A stretch of 64,000 nt of DNA from Icerya purchasi (Eukaryota; Arthropoda; Insecta; Hemiptera; Monophlebidae), in contig CM077115.1 in NCBI GenBank assembly GCA_039619475.1, positions 182,186,106 through 182,250,105 on the forward strand, given 5' to 3'. Under the pieces are notes generated by a model that had not been told where the DNA came from, made no database searches, and saw only the letters and a program-made list of their open reading frames with translations. A program made the position numbers and the translations under genes. Of the stretch, positions 12,476 to 23,226 are shown in pieces. The first letter of the stretch is position 1, and every line of letters begins with the position of its first letter.

Positions 12476-14350
12476 AAGTATAGAACTTAAATTAACTTTA
12501 ATAATAATAATAGAAATTTTAAAATATGTTCACTAATGCCGCAATCCATTATCTCACCTATGCGCAACAAAAAATTCGGCGCCATTTTCTACGCTATTCA
12601 CAAAAGCATGGAATCATTTAAAGATTACACTATTCTTTTTTTTTATATTTCGAATTTGCATTTGCTGTAATTATTTTAAAATATTTAATAGATATTAAAA
12701 AAAAAAAAAAAAAAAAGAGGAAAAACTTTATCGTTCTACGTTTAAAAAAATGCAAAATAAAGTAAACAGTTTTAAATTTCCGGGAAAATATCCGGATAAT
12801 TTAAAGATAACGTTGTTTTTTTAAGTTTTTTCGTACCAATTAAAAACATATCCATGTTTAAAAAAAAAAAAAAGGATATATACTTCCAGCGCAATTAAGA
12901 ATTTCATGCGGCGGTGTAGTTCGTTAAGCAGTGTTGTTTCGTTCGGGTAATGATATGCCAATTCCGTAAATTAATAATATAGATAAATTCCTCTTGCGCA
13001 GATTGTAATACCTATAACACGTAGCTATCTTACATATATCCACTTTGCAAATGTAGTTTTTCTGTTCTCGTTTATTTAGGCCTCCGCTGTTCTAATGTTT
13101 GTTTCGTGTTCCGTAGGTTTATACACCTAGGATATAGGCACGTTCGTTACAGGCCTAAAGTCTTCATCTGTTCAAGAAAAAAAACTTTAAAAAATAAACT
13201 ACTAAATCGTATTTCAAAATAGGTACCTAATTTTTGCACTGCAATATTTTTATACTTAATAAAAGAACATGATTACTAATCATTACAAGTTTTTCTTAAT
13301 CCAACCTAATGAACTTCATTAAATTCCCATAATGCCCACTGTTGACCGATCTCCCTCCAAAAAAAATAAACTATTGCTTTTATAGAATACTATCACAGTC
13401 AAAACAGTTTTCGCAATATCCGCGAATAAATCATTAGCAGCTTTTCCTTCTTTCTTTTTTTAGTTTACCAACGAAGAATAACTGACAAACTGTGGCAAGT
13501 GAATAGGACAAGTTTATATACATTTTACTGAGTAAAAATTGAGAGAATATAATCCTTAGGACACTAGCGGGATATTATTACTAATAATGAAATTATCATA
13601 ATCGTAGTCAAAGATGTTTGTGAGGAAGTGTAGCTGAAATTGTAAAAAATCAGAAAATTAAGAAAACTTAGAACACCGTAATTAAAAGTCCGCAATGACT
13701 GAAGAAATGTAAGAAACTCAGAGCCGCAAAAGCACAGTATGTCCATAGCCACTAGAACGAGCCGAAAAATAAAACTAGATAATGTTAGACATGTGTGTCT
13801 ACCGAGGAGATCTTCTAACACAGAAAACATGTGCCATTTGGCTCTGTGTTCAGTATAGTCGCTTCATTTATTTTTAATTCTTTAAAGTAGTAAGTCTCAA
13901 CGATAATACTTACTTAGTATTATTAGCGGAAACATATCGACTCTTCATATATTGCTTAAAACACCGCTGATAACTTCAACACGTTCGAGACTTCTTTTTT
14001 TCGAGACTTTCGATTTGGACTGTTTTATATCATACAAAACCGCGCAATACTAAAAAAGAACATTCGTAAATTGCCATCAACGTAGCGTTCGATATGTTTT
14101 CTCCTTTCATTATAACTGTATATGGCTCAGTATTCGATTATGTTTTCAACATCAATTATAGATCAAATGAAAGCTTACTTTTTTATCTATATTTCAATTT
14201 TTAGAATATAATGCTGCCATAAATACATGATAGAGATAATTTGAAAAAAACATGTGGCACCGAATGCAACATGGCACATTCCATTTCTGAACATTATTAA
14301 TTCTTTCTCAATTATTGTTCTCTTTATATGTATATATATAGACATATACA
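12476..14350. other. Unassigned AT-rich DNA
   Basis: No supportable gene. Several A tracts (12699-12716, 12859-12873). The minus frame at 13564-13830 shows no recognisable domain. Confidence 0.5.
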
Positions 14351-14706
14351 CAGGGCCGTATCTGAGAGGGGATTTTCAGGGCTCAAACCCGCCCGAAATG
14401 TCTGCGAAATAATAACTGCTTGAATTAAATGGACCGAAATTCAGAATAAATTTATTTCTTTCCAATTTTTGACAAAAGAAATGAAAATTGAAACTTTTAT
14501 AAATTCTGTGGAAACGAGTGTTTTTTATTTGTTTTTATTGTAGTGTTCACATATTGCATATATACACAATAATTGACTACAAGACTTTAGTGTACTATTT
14601 ATAAATAAATATATTTCATGATAACACACACACACACACATATATATAAATATATATAAAAATATTTTCGTAACCCTTAGCGAAATTTTGGTCTGGATGC
14701 GGCCCT
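14351..14706. mobile_element. MITE, copy 1 of a ~360-bp family (CAGGGCCGTATCT ends)
   Basis: The left end is CAGGGCCGTATCT and the right end is the inverted, slightly decayed GGATGCGGCCCT. Interior sequence (GAAATGTCTGCGAAATAATAACTGC, TGGACCGAAATTCAGAATAAATTTATTTC and others) matches the copies at 56914-57275 (inverted) and 61383-61740. An internal CA/TA microsatellite lies near one end (14627-14660). It has no coding capacity. Termini beginning CAGGG are common in hAT-type elements, but the superfamily is inferred. Confidence 0.85.
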
Positions 14707-15087
14707 ATATATATATATATATATATACCCATGTGTGTGTATTTTGTTGTTCTGTTTTCACGTTTCTTCCTTTTTTTAGTTGTATAGTCATAAACAAAAA
14801 AAAAAAAGTCTACATTGGAAAAGACGTTGGTGAAATGAAACAATTTTTTTCTTTTCAGGTTAAATGATCTGCCTTTTGTGTTGACAGCACTAGCATAAAC
14901 ACAGCGGTGATGTTGACGTCAATTTAAAAACTATGCAAATAATAAATGAAAAAGGTGAAGTAGTATTGTGCGGAATTTCTTGATTGTGAGGTATGAAATT
15001 TAAAAACGAAGTTGACTTATACTAGATGAATCCGGTAACTATTGATGAATTTTACCGAAATTGGCATATATGCTTATTTATAGATAT

Positions 15088-16545
15088 TTCGTCATCATCA
15101 TAATTCTTCAATCTTTGTTAAGAGATATTGGCGAAACAGTTAATTTGAATCATCTCGTTCTAATAAGTCAATTTTCTTCATGTTACCAAAACTTTTGCTT
15201 GAACATCATCCTGTATTTGTTTAATATCCTACTGTCTCCGTCTTCCTCTTGTTCCTTTGTCTTCCATTGCGTCTTCAGTTATTTGCGCCAAATATTAGTT
15301 GTTCTGAAAATCTATCCACTCGAAACTTTTTTTTTTCAACTTCCTTTAATACATTTTTACATTCTTCAGTTATTTTGAAGCTTCCTTCGTTTCTGATTTT
15401 TCCTGTCCACGATAATCTTTTCATTTTTTTTCAGCACCAGATTCGAAACGCCTCTAACTAATTTTACCCGTTTCCATCTGTACCTCCCAGATTTTGGGGC
15501 CATAAAGTAATACACTCCATAGAAAGGTTTTAATCAATTTTTTTTCTTCATTTCTGTATTCATATTTTTTTTTTTGGTTCTCATAAATGATAATTTCGCC
15601 AGTCCCATCCTTTCTTTTACTATATCATACGCACGTTTTCCATCTTCCTTTATTATACTGCTTAAATGGTCTTTTTATTTATTTTTTTATCTTTTCATCT
15701 ATTTTTGTATTTGTTTTCTTCTTCTTTCTTTTCTTTTACTACATTCTTTCTATTTATTCTCATAGAGGTTTTTAAGATTTGATTCATTTGATTTAGAGAG
15801 AACGATGTAGGTCTCGCTCATTGTCTATTATTACAGCAATATCATCTGCAAATCTAAAGATCCTTCTATCTGTCTACTAAAATTCCAGTACTACAGTCTT
15901 CTTTCCATTGTGTTTCATTGTTTGTTTTAGGTGTACACTGAATAAGAAGACGGGGACAGATTACATCCATGTTTTACTTCCTTCCTTTATATTTATTTTC
16001 GTCATCTGGTTTTAAAATAATGCATCTCTACAAGCCTTATGTCTCTTTTATCGATATTTATTTATTCCCGTATATTTCCACGTAGGTTTCAATTGTATCT
16101 GTTGAAGGTCTTTTCGAGATCTATAAAGGATAGGTGAGCGTTGGTCTCTAAATATTACTCTTAAATCCAGAATTGCTTCTCTGGCACCCGTTCCTTTTCT
16201 GATGAAGCCATATTAGTCTTCACTTTTAACTCTTGCCCCATTTTGTAATTCTATTTAGCGAAATGTTTCTTAATATTTTCGAACCGTATGGAGAAAGCAA
16301 ACTTATCGTTCTATATTGTTCACATTCAATTGTTCCATTCTTTTTTTTAGCTAGCCTTTCTGTTTTTAGTCTCAGTTTTTTCATATTTCTTTTATTAATC
16401 CGCATATATATATATATATATTGGACGGTGAGCTTTCACTGAATGATTTCAGTATTCCGCCACTGACATCAAAGCCATTCCTGTTTTGAGCTCTTTTAAT
16501 GTTTTCTCAAATTTTGGTATCGGTGTGTGTACTGTGACTTCTGTG
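15088..16545 (-). mobile_element. Endonuclease-RT type LINE, 5'-truncated and broken (minus strand)
   Basis: Read on the minus strand, RT-domain blocks appear in order but in shifting frames. At 16545-16450 are IPKFEKTLKELKTG and then FDVSGGILKSF. At about 16340 come KKNGTIECEQYRTISLLS, then YGFIRKGTGAREAILDLRV. Near 15950 is CNLSPSSYSVYT, and at about 15840 RFADDIAVIIDNERDL, which keeps the catalytic FADD. Near 15650 is MGLAKLSFM, followed by thumb sequence. A TA microsatellite (16399-16422) interrupts the coding region. The 3' end, at low coordinates, finishes in a GAT-type triplet tail near 15090-15100 rather than poly(A). Many stops and shifts make it a pseudogene. It belongs to the same broad lineage as the fragments at 30760 and 61961. 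Confidence 0.8.
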
Positions 16546-18444
16546 CGAGAATATTACGCGATTATTTTACATTTAATAAGTGTTATTAATTTTATTAGTC
16601 GCTGCTAGTTTTCTATGATGCACGGTCGTTCTAGCCGCTCGATAGGTATCGTAAAATTAAATGTGGCGCGTAAAAAATATTATTCAGCCGACGTCTAAAT
16701 AAAGCGATGGCGAAGCGGCTAGTATTATATACGGGTAAAAATTCTGAGCCAATTTTAATGCGGCCGATGCTTCGGCAAGACATTAGGAGGAAAACTAATG
16801 GCGGTCGTGTGAAAGACGTGAAATAATTTAGATAGAACAGATCGTTGTACGAACGGTAACGAGTGTTTGATTACTAAAGTTCCACATGATCACGTATAAA
16901 AAATTCCAGCTAATGCCAGTCTCTGCTGGTTTCCGTTACACAATTTACGATCATGCAACCATTACCTCGGTGTACATTCGTGTTTATTTACGATAGCAAC
17001 AAAGCAATAGTACAGCGAATCAAATGAAATAAAAGTAAGAGAAAAAAGACCGAACACAGTCGAAATGATCGAATTTTATTAGGGCGATACACCTTCATAA
17101 AAGAAAAAGAAAAAGAAGCAGCAAACACACGGCAGCGAGAGGCGCGTTCGGAATCATTAAAATACGGACGGTGGGGCACGGGGTTTCGAGATGGTGTAGT
17201 TGTTTTACAGAAACGTGGGAGATTCTGATCGGGGTAACAGTGGAACGGGTTCTTTTAGCGGTCAATAAAAGACGGGAATTAAATTACCCGAGAGCATCAT
17301 CACAAGCGAGGGCAAAGCCGAAAAATCCAGATCGAAATGGCTTTTAATTATTCCCGAAAAAAAAAAAAAAAAGAAAAAAAAAGTCCGGTCGACAACAACG
17401 TTTCCGTTCAAGCGTTTCGGTTAATTCGTTTCTGGATTTCCGGAAATAAAGAGAAGAAAATAATAAACGAGAGGTAATATGTAGAGTAATAGCAGCAATT
17501 AAGCGGTCAAATTGATTCGTACTAATTAGAAAGTTTAATTTGAGAGATCTTCGAGAAGGTAACGGATAACTTTAACGGTGCGATATTAAGATTTTGCAGC
17601 AAAATATTAGCATAAAAAAGTAACCATGTATTTTATAACCTATAATATAAAAATACAGCAAATAATTAAATGAACACAATTTATTAATACTTTTTTTTAT
17701 TCTAATTACATGCTCGCTTATATAACTACAGACGTCGTAAGAACACAGCGAGCAAACGAAATGCCGAGAAAGTGGCTGACCGAATTTCGTTAGAGTGTTT
17801 GAACAGAAAAATATGCAGAAGTTGCTTCCTAGTTCCGGGAAATCTATTGCAATGTTTAAAAATTGGCTCTGCAGAAAGAATAACTACTGCATCACAGAGG
17901 AAGGCGCATGTAATGAGAAGAGTAGCTCCCACAAGAGTATAATTGTACGAGACAGATGTATTATCTCACCGCGATATCCAAAAAATTGTACGAATTCTTC
18001 CCTTAATGAATGGAATGGTGACCAGCAAAGTTCATCGTTCGACTTGATGGTACTTAGAAAGATTGATTTCGAACAATTTATTTAACATTATTCTTTCGGG
18101 ACGTGCGCGGAAAATTAATGGCTAGTCTCCAAGGAGCTCTGACCCCAGTAGTGCTAAAATTTATTTACTCTAAATAACTTTTTCCGGTTATAGTGAGTTT
18201 TTTTTTCTGTTTTTTTTTTTTCAATACCATTAGAAGCGATGCAGAATTTTTAGGTTTCATTTCAATCAGTGAAAAATGCGAGTTTATAAAAAAGGAATAA
18301 AAGGGTATATTTCGTAAATCGAAATTTGAAAAATAAATTTAAAAAAGTGCAAATTTCGTTTTTTCAGATTTTTTGGCATTTTCCAAATATTGGTGAAAGC
18401 GAATAACAGGAATTATTTTATACTACCTTTGTATTATTATTATT
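16546..18444. other. Unassigned, locally less AT-rich DNA
   Basis: The block at about 16550-17450 has a noticeably more balanced base composition than its surroundings. No frame in it resembles a known protein and I see no convincing splice-bounded exon. The open frame at 17795-18085 (96 codons) has no recognisable motif. Confidence 0.4.
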
Positions 18445-19529
18445 AATAGCGCAAGAAGGCGTTACGATAATTACTCGTTGTATACATTCTAATAAATTAG
18501 TGTTAAATTATGAGAAAACAAAATACATTATTTACAGTTATCATCATCCACAAACATGGGACAGTTTAAAATTGTTACTACCAAACAATGATTACATGAA
18601 CTTATGAAATTAAATACTTGGGAATTATGTTCGACCACAAGTTAAATTGGGCCAAGCATCCAGAATATGTTTCGAGAAAGTTATCAAGGCTTAACTACTT
18701 TTTCTATTACCAGCAGAAATATTTTCCCACACGTCATTTATATAGATTATATTTAGCCTTCTTTCAATCAGTGCTGGCATATGGATTAATATGGGGGGGG
18801 GGACTACAAAATATCATTTAAGACACGTAACATCACTACAAAAATCTATATTTAAAACCTTCGGCATTAATACCAACGACTTAAATAATCATGGGTTACT
18901 ACAATTAGAACAGTTATATAGAATTTATTGTTATTCATAAATAAATATAGTACAAAATTTAATATCAAAATGCGGGAAGGTAGCACGAGGCCAGCAAATG
19001 ATTTCATGGCTACTATTCGTAAGTTTAATAAGTTTCATACGAACTACAGATACAATATAAAGCAGCGATGACATATAATTCTCTTCCCCCAAGTGTGTCA
19101 AGAATCTTTTAAGAAATTATAAAAAGCGGCATGAGCTTAAACTAATACAGCCACTTAATATGTAGTCGCCTCAGTCTGTAATAAGATTAACGTTTTCCTA
19201 TTAGCTTACTAGTTCCACTTTCATCCATTATACTGCTATGTATATCAGTTTTTCCCTTCACCTTCCTCTTAATTAACCTAATTATGTTTCCCCATCTTCA
19301 TTATACTCGTATACACAGTAATTGTTATACCTAACAACTCTGTATAACAGATCACATTTTTAATTTTTCTTTTCAAATGTATTATCTAGAATGCGTTTTC
19401 TTGTTTCTTATAAAATTTTATGATCATATAAAGAAGTGTTTACTTCTTTTATTTACTTCTTTTTTTTTCTTGTTATATTTTTTGTTATATTCATTTATTT
19501 ATTATTTTTTCAGTGCTCTTTATTGTTAA

Positions 19530-19597
19530 TCTGTAATCCATCACTCCCGCAACTTTGCGCATAAATGGAAATTGGATAATAATAATAATAATAAAAT
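19530..19597 (+). mobile_element. Possible RTE-like LINE 3' tip with (ATA)n tail
   Basis: A short segment containing GTAATCCATCACTCCCGCAA, identical to 7934-7953, runs directly into an ATA triplet repeat (19577-19595). Triplet tails are typical of RTE-type LINEs. Only about 60 bp is present, so the assignment is tentative. Confidence 0.35.
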
Positions 19598-20094
19598 AAA
19601 TGATTTGATAAATGATTTGAAATGATTATTATTATTATTATTATTATACCAGTACTATTATATACCTTCAAATACATTACCTTATTATTATTCACTATAC
19701 TTTACTTATTATAATATTTCATTATTACTGCTTACGCTTAAGTTAGTATTATTTAATAGATCATCACTTATTTCGCTATATTTGAGCGTAGGATGGGAGA
19801 ACCAGAACGTGGTGTGAACAATGATTATGTTTTATCGCAATGTAATTTTTCATGTCTAGCATATTGTAAACACGGATAGTAAATTGTCGCTCTAAATTAG
19901 TTCATTTAACATTATAAGATCAATTCCGGACTATAAGCGTTAAATTTACTGATTAACGCATAGATTGTAAATCTGCTGCTCGCGCGCACTAAGCAAGTTA
20001 TTATAATTTGGTCAAAAAGGAATTGCAATACAGAAAATACAATATCAATTTATATTAATATTATAATAGGTTAAGATAAGATTAAGGATTGTAC

Positions 20095-20152
20095 AATGTG
20101 GAGGGGAGGAAACCAAAAATTTAATTGGATGGTTTCCACCGCTAACCACATT
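20095..20152 (+). other. Compound hairpin just upstream of a LINE poly(A)
   Basis: The outer stem AATGTGG (20095-20101) pairs with CCACATT (20146-20152). The inner stem GGAAACC (20108-20114) pairs with GGTTTCC (20131-20137). Two 7-bp perfect stems with asymmetric internal loops lie about 25 nt before the A run. In LINEs such 3' structures can serve in recognition by the RT, which is an inference here. Confidence 0.65.
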
Positions 20153-20290
20153 AAATCTTTATATGTAAAAAATAAATAAAAAAAAAAAAAAAACGGCAGG
20201 TTATAACATTATATGTATATATTACTTAATGTTTCTATTTTATTATTGCACCGTATAATAGCTAATTTCATATTTTAAAAAATTTATATA

Positions 20291-20908
20291 CAGGGGTGGA
20301 TCCAGAAGGACATTCGGTGGGAATTATATAATTACGTAAAATCTTCTACAGTAGACAGTAGATTTAAGAAATACCCCTTGTTTCATAAAGAGAATCTTAT
20401 GGAAATTTAAAAATGTTTTAAAAATACATAATTATTACAATTTGATTTAAATTGAGTGTTTTTTTTAGGAGGTGAAAAATAAAACGAAATTATAAAATTC
20501 TAGCTAAAATGGTAGTTTAGAAATAGTAAGAAAGATAATATTTCTGATTAGACTTTACTTCTTTTTTATTTTTGTTAGTAATCCGATCCGAATTCTTTGT
20601 TCGTGAGAGCAAGTTTAAATATATATATTTCTCATTGAACTATTTTTAATTAAAAATTGCAAAACAAAAATTAAAAATAAATAAAAATGGCAGAAGATCC
20701 ACGACAGTTGTGTTTAAAATATAATAAAAAAGGAACATTAGTAGTTTTACTAGAAAATAGTGTTAAATATTAATTATAATTAAATCCGTAGGTAAAATTC
20801 ATACAAATCTTTCATTGCATAAATTAAGTTTCTCTGTTATAATAAATTTTTTCATAGAGGATTCTTTGAGAGGAGGAATGTCCCCTATCACCCGTGGATC
20901 CACCACTG
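20291..20908. mobile_element. Non-autonomous TIR element, 618 bp
   Basis: It starts CAGGGGTGGATCCA and ends with the reverse complement of CAGTGGTGGATCCA, so 13 of 14 terminal bases match in inverted orientation. There is no coding capacity inside. Termini of the type CAGNGGNGGATCCA suggest a hAT-like MITE. Flanks are AT-rich (TTTATATA and ATATATAT), so the target duplication cannot be judged. Confidence 0.7.
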
Positions 20909-21168
20909 ATATATATTATTTCGTTTTGATTAATATATTTAACACATGTATTTTATTTGTCTACAAGTTTTGTTTTTTGATGATAAACATTTAAATTCTT
21001 AAATTTTGCTTGTTAAAGAAAATAGGTTTTTAGTATTTTTAAAAAAAGGAACGTTTTTTGTTCTCTTTACTGTTCTTTAAAAATACCGTTTTTTTTTGTA
21101 AAACAACTTATCATATTTTACTTTGTTTATAATGGCAAAAAGAAAAAACTGTATAATGTTTTGTTTCA

Positions 21169-23226
21169 TTTTTTTTTTTTTTATTATTAAATAAGTTATG
21201 AGCCTCCAGGGCAAGTATGCCCATTGTGTGAGTGCCCGACACTCTTATTAACGTCTATTCTAAGTATACAAAATTACAATTATTCTTGCTTATCCTATAC
21301 ATCATAATATTAGTCAACTTAAGATTATATAAATTATAACATATTATACATGCAGATACGTACACACACCGTAAATACTCATCTGCATACGGATACATGA
21401 GGGCAGCTAAATATTTTCAACTACAAAGAAAAAGGAAATAAAGGAGAAAAAAACCTGATCTTATTTTAAAGAGAAAGGACAGAGGAAAAAAACAAGCAAG
21501 GGAAAAAACAAATAAATAAAAAGAGAACAATAAAGAAAATTATAAAATAGAACGATTCAAAAGGTATCTTGGGTTTTACTCTTAACACCCAATTTTTCAG
21601 TAATTTCCCTACTTCGTTTTTCCACACACCAAGTTTTTTTCCCTCTAATAGATGATCAGGGATTGTACTTATTAATTCAATTAAAATTGAATCATCGGTG
21701 TTATCTATTCGTAGATTTACGCCCCCCCAGGGGATAGATGTAATATGTATTACTTTGGTTTCTTGTTAATTGAATTTTTCTTCTGGATGGTAATTTTATA
21801 TTATTGACATCAAATTCTAGTAATCTATAATAGAAATAGTACATCTCGGGGTACATTTCGTTGTTTTCTTTCCACCAAGTTGATCCAGAATCGTTTTTCA
21901 TTCTAGTGGGGGAGTATAAGTTTCAAACACATTTTCTGCATTTTGCTTATTTTATTTATGTCCGTTTTCTTAGCCTCATATAATATATTTGAATTCCATA
22001 TAAAATTCTAGACATAATTATCGAATCATAGTATAAATGTGCGATATACTAGAATCTGTTTTATTTTATATAAAGCTAGAATTGACTATTTTCAAATTTA
22101 AACTTTGAATGTGTTTTTTCCAGCTCAAGGATTTATCGATATATATACCTAGATATTTAAAATTTTTTACGTTCGCAAGCGGTGGACAACAACACAAATG
22201 AGTGTTGTTATTTATATGAAGTTCATGTATGTAATCATTATTATGGACGATAATTCGCGGATCGTGTATCATATGCTTAGTACTCTTTCGAATGTGCAGT
22301 AATTTAGATTTATTTTTATACATAACCTCCTATCATGTGCCCATATATTAAAATTATCTGTATATCTCTAAATTTTTATGCTCCATTAATAAGGAAATAT
22401 CACCGGCAAACATATATACCTTCACATTTTTAATATGCTTATGTAACGAGTTAGTGTAAATTAAGAAGAGAATAGGGTACCCTGATTTACTCCTCAATGA
22501 ACTGTTTTTTCATTACTTTTATTCACCGTGATTTTTACTATACTTTTCCTATTTTTTATGTAATTCTTAAACCACTTCAATTGATTATTTGTAATGCGCG
22601 CAAATTTTCCAAGTCCTTAATCACTAATCCCATGGTCAACTAAGTCAAACGCTTTAGATAGGTCAATAAATGTAATTAGAAATTGGTTTCCCATCGACAA
22701 TCCCATATTTATCTTATTTACAATCGATCTTAGTAATGTTATCGTAGATCTTTTTTCTCTAAAACCTTGTTGATTTTCATAAAGTAGTAGGTTGTATTTT
22801 TCCACATAATTTCTTAAATGTTTATCAATGTAATGTTCTAATATTTTAGCTATTACAATTGCTATTGGACGATAATTTTCAAATTGAATTTGCCGTCCTT
22901 TTTTATATATCGGTCTGACAATGCCTCATTTCGATCCATCGGGAGTGTTAGCTTCCTTTGTGGAATAATTGACCATGTACGTCAAAATAGGAATAAATAT
23001 ATTTGTGTTTTGTTCAATATCTTTAGCCGGAAAATTTCGTCCCATTCAGGTGCGCTATTGTATATTAGTGTGCGTGTCTGCGTATACATATGTGTCCATG
23101 GATTCCATGATTATTTTGTTTCTACTTTTTAAAAAGGTAAAAAAGGAGTGTGAAAGTTCCTCCGAATAATTTTTGTATTCACTCAAGCACTTTAATTTTA
23201 ACCTATTCGCCGTTTTATAGTCGCGT
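21169..23226 (-). mobile_element. CR1-like LINE remnant (minus strand) with catalytic site changed to FAGD
   Basis: Minus-strand blocks in order: KDIEQNTNIFIPILTYMV and PIYKKGRQIQFENYRPIAI (about 23010-22840), GFREKRSTITLL and FIDLSKAFDLVDH (22770-22620), and LFLIYTNSLHKHIKN with YMFAGDISLLME (22470-22380). They continue with KYLGIYIDKSLSWKKHI (22150-22095), FYYRLLEFDVNNIKLPSR (about 21800) and a C-terminal tail ISTIPDHLLEGKKLGVWK (about 21650). The second aspartate-bearing motif reads FAGD instead of FADD. The 3' UTR ends GGGCATACTTGCCCTGGAGG... and a poly(A) seen as T14 at 21169-21182. Several stops and frameshifts are present. Endonuclease and ORF1 are absent (5' truncation near 23226). 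Confidence 0.85.

Larger units (their letters stand above)
18445..20193 (+). mobile_element. CR1-like LINE remnant, RT C-terminus plus 3' UTR and poly(A)
   Basis: From about 18445 the frame reads HSNKLVLNYEKTKYIIYS, the block just after the RT palm. After two stops it continues YLGIMFDHKLNWAKHPE and LYLAFFQSVLAYGLIWGG. Another frame gives HVTSLQKSIFKTFGI and, near 19070, AAMTYNSLPPSVSRIF, a typical C-terminal tail of CR1/L2-like ORF2 proteins. No RNase H follows. I place the 3' end at the A run near 20178-20193, preceded by a hairpin (20095-20152), although the DNA from about 19200 to 20090 is not demonstrably part of the element. 5'-truncated and broken. Confidence 0.65.
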
